A stretch of 30,667 bases of DNA from the NCBI GenBank assembly GCA_046309355.1, contig JBKCPL010000043.1, positions 1-30,667 of the forward strand. The letters are read 5' to 3'. Made by a program: the position numbers and the translations under genes. Positions 8,291-16,275 of this stretch are shown in pieces. The notes below the pieces were generated by a model. It was not told the origin of the DNA. It searched no databases and was given only the letters and a program-made list of their open reading frames with translations. Source of the stretch: CAYSBE01 sp046309355 (GTDB lineage: Bacteria > Bacteroidota > Bacteroidia > UKL13-3). Each line of letters starts with the position of its first letter. Within the stretch, counting starts at the first letter, position 1.

Positions 8291-9064
8291 ATGCACGACA
8301 GAGAAAGACCCAGTTTTGAAGACAGCAACAACGTTACCGTTAAGCGTTGTTTTTTTGCCTATGAGTTTGCTGCATCCTTTGTAAAAGATAACGTGTGTGC
8401 CGATGTGGGCTGTGCGGATGGGTACGGAACCCAATACCTGGCACAGTTTGCCAAAACCATTACCGGTGTTGATTACAGCGAGGCAACTCTGGAAACAGCA
8501 CGTAAAAAACATGCCGACAAAAAGAATTTGACGTTTGTTTCGGCCAAGGTGCCTCCCCTGCCTTTCGAAGATCAATCGCTGGATGTTGTTACTGCATTTC
8601 AGTTTATTGAACATATACATAACCGCAAAGGATTTATTCAGGATGTGAAACGAGTGCTTAAACCCGGTGGTGTATTTTTATGCTCTACCCCAAACAATAA
8701 AATGAGCATTGCACGCAATCCGTTTCATGTTCATGAATACACGTTTGATGAAATGAATGCAGAAGTTTCAGGAATATTCAGTGATTTTGAGCTGCGTGGC
8801 GTACAAGGCAGCGAGCGGGTAAATACGTACTATGCCGATAATGCTAAGTGGGCAAAAAAAATGCTGCGCCTCGATCCGCTGGGAGTGCATAAAATTTTGC
8901 CTGCATCGTGGCTTACTGTGCCCTACAACTGGATTACCAGCGTCATGCGCAAAAATCTGAAAGAGCAAAATGACGCTACCACGGCCATCACTACACACGA
9001 TTTTTTCCTAACCAATTCGAAGCTGGATGAAACATGGGATATTTTCTTAACGGCAAAAAAATAA
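8291..9064 (+). CDS. Class I SAM-dependent methyltransferase
   Basis: A 257-residue enzyme with a Rossmann-type methyltransferase domain. Motif I is CADVGCADGYGTQYLA (about residues 37-52), the acidic strand end is GVDYSE, and the FEDQSLDVVTAFQFIEHI segment with the later RVLKPGGVFLCSTPN is typical of the UbiE/Methyltransf_11 group. The C-terminal third (about 150-257) carries no motif I recognise and may set the substrate. It has no signal peptide. The gene overlaps the next one by 31 nt, so the pair is probably co-translated. The substrate is unknown; a quinone, lipid or small metabolite are all possible. Confidence 0.88.
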   Translation: MHDRERPSFEDSNNVTVKRCFFAYEFAASFVKDNVCADVGCADGYGTQYLAQFAKTITGVDYSEATLETARKKHADKKNLTFVSAKVPPLPFEDQSLDVVTAFQFIEHIHNRKGFIQDVKRVLKPGGVFLCSTPNNKMSIARNPFHVHEYTFDEMNAEVSGIFSDFELRGVQGSERVNTYYADNAKWAKKMLRLDPLGVHKILPASWLTVPYNWITSVMRKNLKEQNDATTAITTHDFFLTNSKLDETWDIFLTAKK

Positions 9065-9438
9065 TCGGCCTCGCACTGTTTGTGTTAGCCAGCACATACC
9101 TGTTTGCGCAGCAGCCTGCACTTACTGAAACTCAAAAAACAGATCATTTAATAGCCTACGTGGCCTCGCTTGACGGTGCTGTATTTATACGCAATGGAAG
9201 CGAACACAGTGCGAAAGCAGCTGCCGAACATTTGCAAATGAAACGTGAAAAAGCCGGTACGCGCATTACTACCGCAATTGACTTTATTGAAAAAATTGCT
9301 GCAAAGTCATCTATAAGCGGCAAGCCGTATCAAATACGTTTTGCTGACGGCAAAACATTTACCTGCGAAACCGTTTTAAAGGTTGAATTGAAAAGACTGG
9401 AAGAGGGAAAATCCAAACCGCTTCAGCGATTCAGGTAA
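9034..9438 (+). CDS. Small exported protein, probably DUF5329 family
   Basis: A 134-residue protein with an N-terminal signal peptide (positive GKK, hydrophobic IIGLALFVLASTYLFA, likely cleavage before QQPAL). The mature part reads QKTDHLIAYVASLDGAVFIRNGS, then AAAEHLQMKREKAGTRITTAIDFIEKIA and the lysine-rich C-terminus. This pattern of a FIRNG strand followed by a helix with AAEHL fits the DUF5329 family as I know it. The protein would be periplasmic; no function is known. The start lies inside the methyltransferase gene in another frame, and the 3' end overlaps the convergent AHSA1 gene by 16 nt. Confidence 0.75.
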   Translation: MGYFLNGKKIIGLALFVLASTYLFAQQPALTETQKTDHLIAYVASLDGAVFIRNGSEHSAKAAAEHLQMKREKAGTRITTAIDFIEKIAAKSSISGKPYQIRFADGKTFTCETVLKVELKRLEEGKSKPLQRFR

Positions 9439-9821
9439 AACCGCAAAGGCTCCCAGTAGTATTCTTCCCATCCGTTGCGTATAGATTCAACTAGCGTTTC
9501 GGGAATATCGGTGTGGTAAAAATCAAGTACGCATCCTTCTTCGTGTGGTGAAAATATAAATACCACTTCCGAAAAATGATGTTTGGGCCAGTCGGTTTCA
9601 TTGGCCCGCCACTTCTGAACAATTTTTTTACCCCGTTCCAGCACAATATTTTCTCCTTCTATGTAGCTATCGTATGCCGTAAACATACTTCCTTCTACAT
9701 CCTTTATACGGGCAGGTGCTGCGGTGAACGAACTGTGTATTCGTTCGTCCATGATGCAGGTGTAAGCATCAACAGAAGTGGTGGGTAGTACAAGCTGCTG
9801 ATGTATAGAGGCTGTTTTCAT
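9423..9821 (-). CDS. AHSA1-like SRPBCC-fold protein
   Basis: A 132-residue cytoplasmic protein of the SRPBCC (START/Bet v1-like) superfamily, nearest to the AHSA1 group. Features are an early TTSVDAYTCIMDERIHSSFT helix region, FTAYDSYIEGENIVLERGKKIVQKWRA (the two strands with the conserved KIVQKWR), and the C-terminal helix ESIRNGWEEYYWEPLRFYL. These proteins bind small hydrophobic ligands or assist Hsp90; the bacterial role is unknown. The open frame extends to 10100, but ATG at 9821 is the start that fits the family and lies just downstream of a TAGCTTTG promoter element. The longer version would include antisense of the E1 gene. Confidence 0.85.
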   Translation of the reverse strand: MKTASIHQQLVLPTTSVDAYTCIMDERIHSSFTAAPARIKDVEGSMFTAYDSYIEGENIVLERGKKIVQKWRANETDWPKHHFSEVVFIFSPHEEGCVLDFYHTDIPETLVESIRNGWEEYYWEPLRFYLNR

Positions 9822-9842
9822 ACAAAGTGTATTTGGGGCGAA

Positions 9843-9850
9843 CAAAGCTA
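9843..9850 (-). promoter_or_regulatory. -7 element for the AHSA1-like gene
   Basis: Minus-strand TAGCTTTG is a perfect TAnnTTTG match 21 nt upstream of the ATG at 9821. I could not identify a good -33 element. Confidence 0.45.
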
Positions 9851-9924
9851 ATGGCTGAACTACTAAATGCCTACTAAAAAACCGCTTTTTAAGCACCCCC
9901 ATGAGCGGCATAATTCCATATGCC

Positions 9925-9954
9925 TTGTATTGTGTGCCTATTTCAGTAAAATTG
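9925..9954 (+). promoter_or_regulatory. Promoter of the E1 gene
   Basis: TTG (9925-9927), 19-nt spacer, TAAAATTG (9947-9954), one mismatch to TAnnTTTG. The predicted start is within a few bases of the ATG at 9966, which supports that start over the upstream in-frame ATG at 9867. Confidence 0.5.
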
Positions 9955-9965
9955 CCACGCTTATC

Positions 9966-12017
9966 ATGGTAAAAAAAGACATCCTGATTGAAGCGTATAC
10001 GCTGATGTGCACAGCCAAAGCAATGGCTGAAACATACGATGCCAACCGCTCCATCTGTAAATACGTTCACTCCACCTCGCGCGGGCACGAAGCCATACAA
10101 CTAGCAGTGGGTATGCAGTTGCAACCCTACGATTACTGCTCGCCCTATTACCGCGATGAAAGCATATTGCTGGGTATGGGCCTAAGCCCCTACGAACTGA
10201 TGCTGCAATTGCTGGGAAAAGCCGATGACCCGTTTTCGGGAGGCAGAACTTACTACGCACACCCCAGCCTGAACCGCGAAGGGTTTGCTAAAATACCGCA
10301 CCAAAGCAGTGCTACCGGCATGCAGGCTATACCGGCTACAGGCATGGCGCATGGTATTGCCTATAAAGAGTCGCAGGGCTTAAGCCATAAAGGCGAATTT
10401 CCGGTAGTGGTGTGCTCATTTGGCGATGGCTCTATTACCGAAGGCGAAGTGGCCGAAGCCTTTCAAATGGCTGTGTTAAAAGAATTGCCTATTTTATATC
10501 TGGTACAAGACAACGACTGGGGCATTAGTGCCAGTGGTGACGAAATGCGTGCGATGGATGCGTATGAATATGCTGCAGGATTTAAAGGGCTGAAGCGTGT
10601 GCGCATAAACGGCAGCGATTTCGTAGAGTCGTATGAAGGTATGGCCGAAGCTATTGACTATGTGAGGAAAAAACGCAAGCCCATTTTGGTTCATGCCAAA
10701 GTTCCTCTGCTGGGCCACCACACTTCGGGTGTACGTAAAGAGTGGTACCGCAGCGATGAGGATATGCACAAACACACCAAAGAAGATCCCATTCCGCAGT
10801 TGAAAAAACTGCTCCTCAATATTGGAGTAAGCGAAGCAGAACTGAACGAAATAGAAACCGATGCTGCACAAAAAGTAGAACAGCAATTTAAGCAAGCCGT
10901 TGAGTCTCCTGATCCGGCACCGGCATCGGTTGAAGACCACATTTACGCACCCAGCGGAGCAACAGAAGAAACAGGCAACAGAACTCCAGCGGGCAAAGAG
11001 CCAAGCGTGATGGTAGATGCCGCCTTGCATGCCGTAGATGAACTGATGGCCAAACACCCTGAGTGCATTTTTTACGGACAGGATGTGGGCGCACGCCTGG
11101 GAGGTGTGTTTCGCGAGGCAGCCACACTAGCTAAAAAATATGGCGACAACCGCGTATTCAATACACCTATACAAGAAGCATACATTGTAGGCTCAACAGT
11201 GGGCATGAGTGCTGTGGGCGTTAAACCGATTGTTGAAATTCAATTTGCCGATTATGTGTGGACCGGAGTCAATCAACTCGTGTGTGAAATTACCAAATCG
11301 TGTTACCTCACTATGGGCAAATATCCCGTTAGTACAATAATACGTATACCTATTGGTGCGTATGGAGGCGGTGGCCCGTATCACAGTGGCAGTATTGAAT
11401 CTACCTTACTCACACTGAAAGGAATAAAAATAGCTTACCCCAGCAACACTGCCGACATGAAGGGCCTGATGAAGGCTGCATACTACGATGGCAACCCGGT
11501 GATCATGCTGGAGCATAAAGGACTTTACTGGAGTAAAAATCCCGGAACCGAAGCAGCCCGATGCATTGAACCGGATGAAGATTATATACTGCCATTCGGT
11601 AAAGCCAATAGTGTATTACCGGCTGATGATGATGCCATAGAAAATGGCGAAAGCTGCGCTATCATTACCTGGGGCATGGGTGTGTACTGGAGTATAAATG
11701 CAGCTAAAAAATTCAACGGACGTGTAGAGGTTTTAGACCTTCGCTCGTTGCAGCCGCTTGATGAAGAAATGATACTGGCCACAGCACGCAAACATGGTAA
11801 AGTGCTTATTGTAACGGAAGAGCCATTGCTCAACTCATTTGCCGAATCACTTGCCGGACGCATCGGTCAGGCATGTTTCAAAAGCCTGGATGCACCCGTA
11901 TTTACCATTGGCGCCCGTAATACTCCGGCTGTTCCGCTCAATATGAGTCTTGAAGCCGAGATGTTGCCCAATGCCGAAAAAGTGGCGGAGAAAATTGAGG
12001 AGTTGTTGAATTATTAG
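9966..12017 (+). CDS. 2-oxoacid dehydrogenase E1, fused alpha and beta subunits
   Basis: Thiamine-diphosphate-dependent E1 of a 2-oxoacid dehydrogenase complex, most likely branched-chain (2-oxoisovalerate), decarboxylating the substrate and passing the acyl group to E2 lipoate. It has 683 residues from ATG 9966. The alpha half (1 to about 315) has STSRGHEAIQ (36-45) and the TPP motif GDGSITEGE (153-161) with N183. A Pro/Glu-rich linker leads to the beta half (about 345-683): YGQDVGARLGGVFREA, RVFNTPIQEAYIVG with the catalytic-type glutamate, GGGGPYHSGSIE, and the C-terminal transketolase domain (VLDLRSLQPLDEEMI). Such fusions are common in Bacteroidota. The longer start at 9867 overlaps the promoter. 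No E2 or E3 gene is in view, so the substrate is not certain. Confidence 0.9.
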   Translation: MVKKDILIEAYTLMCTAKAMAETYDANRSICKYVHSTSRGHEAIQLAVGMQLQPYDYCSPYYRDESILLGMGLSPYELMLQLLGKADDPFSGGRTYYAHPSLNREGFAKIPHQSSATGMQAIPATGMAHGIAYKESQGLSHKGEFPVVVCSFGDGSITEGEVAEAFQMAVLKELPILYLVQDNDWGISASGDEMRAMDAYEYAAGFKGLKRVRINGSDFVESYEGMAEAIDYVRKKRKPILVHAKVPLLGHHTSGVRKEWYRSDEDMHKHTKEDPIPQLKKLLLNIGVSEAELNEIETDAAQKVEQQFKQAVESPDPAPASVEDHIYAPSGATEETGNRTPAGKEPSVMVDAALHAVDELMAKHPECIFYGQDVGARLGGVFREAATLAKKYGDNRVFNTPIQEAYIVGSTVGMSAVGVKPIVEIQFADYVWTGVNQLVCEITKSCYLTMGKYPVSTIIRIPIGAYGGGGPYHSGSIESTLLTLKGIKIAYPSNTADMKGLMKAAYYDGNPVIMLEHKGLYWSKNPGTEAARCIEPDEDYILPFGKANSVLPADDDAIENGESCAIITWGMGVYWSINAAKKFNGRVEVLDLRSLQPLDEEMILATARKHGKVLIVTEEPLLNSFAESLAGRIGQACFKSLDAPVFTIGARNTPAVPLNMSLEAEMLPNAEKVAEKIEELLNY

Positions 12018-12057
12018 AAAGAAATGCAATTCCGGGAAATGAGCGCTAAATCTCGGT

Positions 12058-12077
12058 GACTTCGGCTGTGCGAAGTC
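12058..12077. terminator. Stem-loop between convergent genes
   Basis: GACTTCG, 6-nt loop, CGAAGTC: a perfect 7-bp stem midway between the E1 stop (12017) and the stop of the convergent membrane protein gene (12096). There is no clear U-tract on either strand, so it may be a weak shared terminator or a 3'-end stabiliser. Confidence 0.35.
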
Positions 12078-12095
12078 GGCTATCACATTTCACCC

Positions 12096-12812
12096 TTACG
12101 GTGTATAGTAAGCCGATGAATTGCTGTTGCCGGTTCGTCTTTTGGTATTCTTATACGCTCGCACATCTTTAAACACATTCCAGTCGATAGCGATATAAAA
12201 CACATTGGCATTAAAATCGGCAAAGGGTTTAATCTTTGTGCCGTTTACTGTTTCAGTAAACTCTTTATTGAAAAATTGATCGAGGTAGTATTTGAATTTG
12301 ATATTGAATCCGCGTTTAAAATTGATGCCAACAAATAGCGCGTTCAGAAAGGGATTGTAGCGGTTGCTGAACCACACTTCAAACACATCCGTTTTGCGTT
12401 CGTTCACAAATGTTTTTTCCTTGTACACAAAAGGCATTTCAAATTCATAGCCTCCCCATATAAATGCACCATTCATATTGCCCAGTTTAATGCCGATAGG
12501 AATACCAAAATTGTACGTGCGGAATTTTTTTAATGTATCGGTATTGGGAATATCATAAATGAAACCCACATTACGAATGGCTAAGCCATAAAAAATCCCT
12601 ACGTGATTGCCTAAATCATGATTGACAATTCCTTGCCAGTTAAATACGGGCGACCAGCGCAGGTTACTTTCCAGTTCTTTACCGCCTTTGGTTATTTGTG
12701 CGAATGAAAAAATTATTTCGCCTGAGGTAGAAAAATACGTTTTTGACTGTGCAGATACAAACTTACACGTAAGTACACAGCAGAAGAGGATAAGTAATTT
12801 TTTCACATGCAT
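12096..12812 (-). CDS. Putative outer membrane beta-barrel protein
   Basis: A 238-residue exported protein. ATG 12812 gives a clean signal peptide (HVKKLLILFCCVLTCKFVSA, cut before QSKTY); an ATG six codons earlier is less likely. The mature part alternates polar and hydrophobic residues with many aromatic and glycine positions: GIFYGLAIRNVGFIYD, GIPIGIKLGNMNGAFIWGGYEFE, FLNALFVGINFKRGFNIKFKYYLDQFF. This is typical of a small barrel of about eight strands in the outer membrane. The C-terminal tail (KNTKRRTGNSNSSAYYTP) lacks the usual final aromatic and may extend beyond the barrel. No known family is assigned. It is expressed separately, since the terminator at 12855-12899 lies upstream. Confidence 0.7.
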   Translation of the reverse strand: MHVKKLLILFCCVLTCKFVSAQSKTYFSTSGEIIFSFAQITKGGKELESNLRWSPVFNWQGIVNHDLGNHVGIFYGLAIRNVGFIYDIPNTDTLKKFRTYNFGIPIGIKLGNMNGAFIWGGYEFEMPFVYKEKTFVNERKTDVFEVWFSNRYNPFLNALFVGINFKRGFNIKFKYYLDQFFNKEFTETVNGTKIKPFADFNANVFYIAIDWNVFKDVRAYKNTKRRTGNSNSSAYYTP

Positions 12813-12854
12813 GCGACAAAAGTAAACCATACAACCCCTAATATCTTAAGCAGA

Positions 12855-12899
12855 AAGAAAAAAAATAACCCGCCATGCAACACGTGCATAGCGGGTTAT
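12855..12899 (-). terminator. Strong intrinsic terminator of the DEAD-box helicase gene
   Basis: ATAACCCGC plus ATGCA (12865-12879) pair with TGCAT plus GCGGGTTAT (12885-12899) around a 5-nt ACACG loop, with one C/A mismatch in a 15-position stem. On the minus strand it is followed directly by TTTTTTTTCTTTC. It lies 18 nt after the helicase stop. This is a textbook factor-independent terminator. Confidence 0.88.
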
Positions 12900-12916
12900 A
12901 CTGTTATAGTGAATGG

Positions 12917-14770
12917 TTAGTAGCTTCTTCTGCGCTTTTCGCCACCTTCACGTTTTTTGTACGTGCCACTGTAGCTGCTTTTTTCTCTGCCGCCACGGTC
13001 GCTTCCGCCATCACGGCTTCCTCTGTATCCGCCACGGCTTCCGCCATCTCTGTCTCGGCCTCCGCCATCACGACTTCCGCGATATCCGCCACGACTTCCT
13101 CCGTCTCTGTTTCCACGGTATCCGCCACGATCGCTGCTGCGGGTGCGGCCGCTATCCTGTTTGTCGCCCGATACTTCAATGCGTACTTTTCTATCGTTGT
13201 AGGTATTGCCATGAAGTGTTTTCATCAGGGTTTCCACACATTCATCATCTACATTGATGAAGGAGTATACCCCTTTCACATCTACGCGGTGTATTTGTTT
13301 CGGATTAAGTCCCGAAACCATCATCACGTAATCTTTCAGCGATCCTGTATTCAGTCCGTCTTTTGAACCAATACTCACAAACAAACGTGAGCCGTGTGAT
13401 GCGCCATAGGTGCCTTCACGTTCACCTGCGCTGCGTCCTTCTTTCACATTCAAATCGGGACCTGTTAAGTAATCGGCCGAGAAGCGTCTTAATTCCAGTG
13501 AAAGCACTTTCTGTATCAATTCCACTTTAGTAAACTGATCCAGTTCTTCCAAGGCTTTCATTACGTTTTCGTCAAAAATATTTTCTTCGATTTCCGTTTG
13601 ACGAATGGTATCCATAAATGCGAGTAATTTTTTATCGCGCACTTCGGTAGCCGAAGGAATAAGAATGCGATTGAATTTTATGCCTGTAAGTTTTTCAATT
13701 TCTTTGAGGCGATACCCTTCGCGCATGTTCAACAGCGTAAAAGAAACTCCTTTTTTACCCGCACGTGCTGTACGTCCGCTGCGGTGGGTATAGTTTTCAA
13801 TATCATCAGGCAAATGGTAGTGCACCACGTGTGTGATATCCTGTACGTCAATACCACGCGCGGCTACATCCGTTGCCAATAATATTTTAATGGCGTGGTG
13901 GCGGAAACGGTTCATCACCTTTTCGCGTTGTCCCTGACTCAAATCACCGTGAAGGCAATCGGCATTGTAACCGTCACGAATCAGTTTATCTGCGATATCC
14001 TGTGTTTCGTTTTTTGTCTGGCAAAATACGATACCGTAAAAGTGGTCGCTGGTGTAGTCGAGTACTCGCTTAAGTGCGGCTACTTTATCTTTGGCATGCA
14101 CCATGGCATATTCATGCACAATGTTTTCGTTGCCCTGATTTTTTCGGCCTACGGTAATTTCAACCGGGTCTTTCAGGTAACGGTCGGCAATCTGACGTAC
14201 TGCTTTAGCCATAGTTGCGCTAAACAGGCACACGCGTTTTTCAATGGGTGTTACTGATAATATTTGTTCAATATCATCTCTGAAACCCATATTGAGCATT
14301 TCATCTGCTTCATCCAGCACTACGAAATTTACGTGTTGAATTTTTACGGCTTTGCGGTCCATAAGGTCCATAAGGCGGCCGGGGGTAGCTACTACAATTT
14401 GCGCACCGCGCTTGAGTTGATCAACCTGCTGCGAAATGCTGGAACCCCCATACACTGCCACAATGTTTACATTGTTAAGGTGCTTGGCGTAATTCTCCAG
14501 ATCGCGGCTGATTTGCAAACACAATTCACGTGTGGGGCAAATAATAAGTGCTTGTGTGGTTTTGTTGGTAAAATCTACCAGGTTAAGAATTGGAAGCCCG
14601 AAAGCTGCGGTTTTACCCGTGCCTGTTTGTGCTAAACCCAATATGTCTCTTTGTGTCTCTAAAAAAACAGGAATGGACTGCTCCTGAATGGGCGTGGGAT
14701 TGATAAAACCCAGTTCCGAGATGGCGCTTAAAACGGACGTGTTTAAGCCCAGGTCGTTAAATGTTGTCAA
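12917..14770 (-). CDS. DEAD-box RNA helicase with DbpA domain and RGG tail
   Basis: ATP-dependent RNA helicase of 617 residues, likely acting in ribosome assembly, RNA decay or cold adaptation. In order: Q-motif region (LGFINPTPIQEQSIP, 20-34), Walker A AQTGTGKT (47-54), DEAD (153-156), SAT (184-186), the second RecA domain with LLATDVAARGID and HRSGRTARAG (329-338). A DbpA-type RNA-binding domain follows (about 460-535, SRLFVSIGSKDGLNTGSL onward) and then a disordered, arginine/glycine-rich tail (about 541-617) built from repeats such as GGYRGSRDGG. The layout matches the CsdA/DeaD group of Bacteroidota. It is monocistronic, with its own TACCTTTG promoter element (14797-14804) and a strong terminator. 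Confidence 0.95.
   Translation of the reverse strand: MTTFNDLGLNTSVLSAISELGFINPTPIQEQSIPVFLETQRDILGLAQTGTGKTAAFGLPILNLVDFTNKTTQALIICPTRELCLQISRDLENYAKHLNNVNIVAVYGGSSISQQVDQLKRGAQIVVATPGRLMDLMDRKAVKIQHVNFVVLDEADEMLNMGFRDDIEQILSVTPIEKRVCLFSATMAKAVRQIADRYLKDPVEITVGRKNQGNENIVHEYAMVHAKDKVAALKRVLDYTSDHFYGIVFCQTKNETQDIADKLIRDGYNADCLHGDLSQGQREKVMNRFRHHAIKILLATDVAARGIDVQDITHVVHYHLPDDIENYTHRSGRTARAGKKGVSFTLLNMREGYRLKEIEKLTGIKFNRILIPSATEVRDKKLLAFMDTIRQTEIEENIFDENVMKALEELDQFTKVELIQKVLSLELRRFSADYLTGPDLNVKEGRSAGEREGTYGASHGSRLFVSIGSKDGLNTGSLKDYVMMVSGLNPKQIHRVDVKGVYSFINVDDECVETLMKTLHGNTYNDRKVRIEVSGDKQDSGRTRSSDRGGYRGNRDGGSRGGYRGSRDGGGRDRDGGSRGGYRGSRDGGSDRGGREKSSYSGTYKKREGGEKRRRSY
12920..13150 (-). repeat. In-gene repeat coding for the RGG tail
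   Basis: A low-complexity stretch coding RGGYRGSRDGG-type units, at least four imperfect copies. It explains the long false open frames on the opposite strand and in other frames here. Copy number may vary between strains through slippage or recombination. Confidence 0.75.
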
Positions 14771-14796
14771 TGTACTAGTTTGTATTAAATGAGCGG

Positions 14797-14804
14797 CAAA
14801 GGTA
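14797..14804 (-). promoter_or_regulatory. -7 element of the helicase gene
   Basis: Minus-strand TACCTTTG, a perfect TAnnTTTG match, 26 nt before the ATG at 14770. No clear -33 element was found. The rest of the 243-bp gap to the divergent metH-like gene shows no gene that I can support. Confidence 0.5.
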
Positions 14805-14982
14805 GGCTAAATAATTGATACCCGTGCTATTGGCCGCTTCTTTTGACCCAAACAGCGTAAGGAATACACAGGTATATTTACCTTGTAACTCACGCCCGGC
14901 CAAGGCTTATAGCAACATTCACGATGCTGTATTATTTTCATTCTTCGGGTCTATTTAATCATTAAATACGCCCGATTTCGTT

Positions 14983-14990
14983 TACCTTTG
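14983..14990 (+). promoter_or_regulatory. -7 element of the homocysteine methyltransferase gene
   Basis: TACCTTTG, a perfect TAnnTTTG match and the same octamer as on the opposite strand for the helicase, 23 nt before the ATG at 15014. There is no good -33 match. The leader is too short for a SAM or cobalamin riboswitch. Confidence 0.5.
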
Positions 14991-15013
14991 ACACCGCTTT
15001 AACCAAACGCTTC

Positions 15014-16015
15014 ATGAATATACGCGACCTGCTTAATCAACGCATACTTATACTGGATGGTGCAATGGGCACTATGATACAGCGCTACAAGTTGGATGAA
15101 AAAGATTTCAGAGACGAATCGCTGGCCAATCATTCACATCCGCTTAAGGGCAACAACGACCTACTTTCGGTTACTCGTCCGGATGTGATAAAAGCGATTC
15201 ATGCGCAGTATTTTGAAGCAGGTGCCGATATCGTAGAAACCAATACCTTCAGTGGTACCACCATTGCACAGGCCGATTATAAACTGGGAGCAGATTGGGT
15301 ATGGAAAATCAATTTTGAATCGGCAAAAATTGCCCGTGAAGTAGCCGATGAGTATACTGCTAAAAACCCCGACAAGCCGCGTTTTGTTGCCGGTGCTATG
15401 GGACCTACCAATCGCACGGCATCATTAAGCCCCGATGTAAACGACCCCGGATACCGTGCAGTTTCCTTTGATGAACTAAAAGCAGCTTATAAAGAACAGG
15501 CCAAAGCCCTGATAGATGGTGGCGTTGATTTGATTCTGATAGAAACCATATTTGATACCTTGAATGCCAAGGCCGCATTGTTCGCGGTAGATGAACTGAT
15601 GGAAGAAACCGGCAAATCGTATCCGGTTATGATATCGGGCACCATCACCGATGCATCAGGTCGCACACTTAGCGGACAAACAACCGAAGCGTTTTTAATT
15701 TCTATGCAGCATGCTCCGCTGTTGAGCGTGGGTTTAAACTGTGCACTGGGAGCCAGCGCGCTTCGCCCTTACCTGCAAGTGTTAGCACAAAAAGCACCGT
15801 TTTATGTAAGCGCATACCCCAATGCCGGCCTGCCGAATGAAATGGGACAATACGATGAAAGCCCCAAAGCGATGGCGGCACAGGTTGAGGAATTTTGCAA
15901 AGAAGGATTGGTAAACATACTGGGTGGCTGCTGTGGCACCACACCCGACCATATAAAAGCTATTGCGGAAACTGCAGCACGCTATCAACCCCGCAAATTA
16001 ACGGCTACCGCATAA
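15014..16015 (+). CDS. metH: Stand-alone homocysteine S-methyltransferase module of MetH
   Basis: This 333-residue protein corresponds to the N-terminal homocysteine-binding domain of cobalamin-dependent methionine synthase. ILILDGAMGTMIQRYKLDEKDFR (11-33) and the NDLLSVTRPDVIKAIH segment are diagnostic. The zinc-binding cysteines are present at C243 (LNCALG) and C306/C307 (GGCCGT). Full MetH is about 1,200 residues and adds folate, cobalamin and reactivation domains; here the frame stops cleanly after the first domain. In Bacteroidota MetH is often split in two genes. The second half does not follow here: a 48-residue peptide and a peptidase do. Either the partner is elsewhere or another methyl donor protein is used. 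The clean domain boundary argues against a pseudogene. Confidence 0.9.
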   Translation: MNIRDLLNQRILILDGAMGTMIQRYKLDEKDFRDESLANHSHPLKGNNDLLSVTRPDVIKAIHAQYFEAGADIVETNTFSGTTIAQADYKLGADWVWKINFESAKIAREVADEYTAKNPDKPRFVAGAMGPTNRTASLSPDVNDPGYRAVSFDELKAAYKEQAKALIDGGVDLILIETIFDTLNAKAALFAVDELMEETGKSYPVMISGTITDASGRTLSGQTTEAFLISMQHAPLLSVGLNCALGASALRPYLQVLAQKAPFYVSAYPNAGLPNEMGQYDESPKAMAAQVEEFCKEGLVNILGGCCGTTPDHIKAIAETAARYQPRKLTATA

Positions 16016-16019
16016 GTCT

Positions 16020-16166
16020 ATGGATATTCAACTCATTATTGTTGCTGTATTGGTTGCCGCTGCCTGTGTGTACCTTATAAAAACGCTGGTACTAAGTAGT
16101 AATAGCAACACCTGTGCAAGCGGAAAATGCGAGCACAAAAAAACTCATCATACTCCAACTACATAG
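16020..16166 (+). CDS. Small Cys/His membrane peptide, FeoB-associated-like
   Basis: A 48-residue protein too short for most gene finders. It starts 4 nt after the methyltransferase stop, so it is probably in that operon. Residues 4-21 form one hydrophobic helix (QLIIVAVLVAAACVYLIK), followed by a short tail with TCASGKCEHKKTHH. A single N-terminal membrane span plus a small metal-binding-like Cys/His cluster resembles the FeoB-associated Cys-rich membrane protein family (PF12669), though the usual CxxxCC-type cluster is reduced to C-x4-C. If so it is unlinked from feoAB at 5.2-7.6 kb. The alternative is an unrelated metal-binding membrane microprotein. Confidence 0.6.
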   Translation: MDIQLIIVAVLVAAACVYLIKTLVLSSNSNTCASGKCEHKKTHHTPTT

Positions 16167-16275
16167 CACTTCATATTCGCTTCATGCAACGAACATACCC
16201 TTATCAGGTTATTGTAACCGACTTTTACACACGTGTGCGCACTACAGTTAATAATCACTCGTATATTGGCCGCAC

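Noticed and set aside
9822..10100. N-terminal extension of the AHSA1-like frame
   Set aside because: It lies antisense to the E1 gene and upstream of a good promoter; the family domain starts at ATG 9821.
10494..11057. 187-residue minus-strand open frame within the E1 gene
   Set aside because: It is antisense to an unmistakable E1 coding sequence and shows no domain; a shadow frame.
12875..13366. Long open frames on the plus strand rich in Ala/Ser/Val or Cys/His, and a minus-strand frame rich in Ala/Glu/Val
   Set aside because: They are read-outs of the RGG repeat of the helicase in wrong frames; their composition is an artefact of the repeat.
14771..15013. SAM or cobalamin riboswitch upstream of the homocysteine methyltransferase gene
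   Set aside because: The perfect -7 element lies 23 nt before the ATG, leaving no room; no conserved riboswitch core was seen.
16207..16235. Small palindromes (GGTTA-TTG-TAACC and CACACGTGTG) before the M1 peptidase gene
   Set aside because: Short inverted repeats of this size are expected by chance, and neither lies in a clear promoter position.
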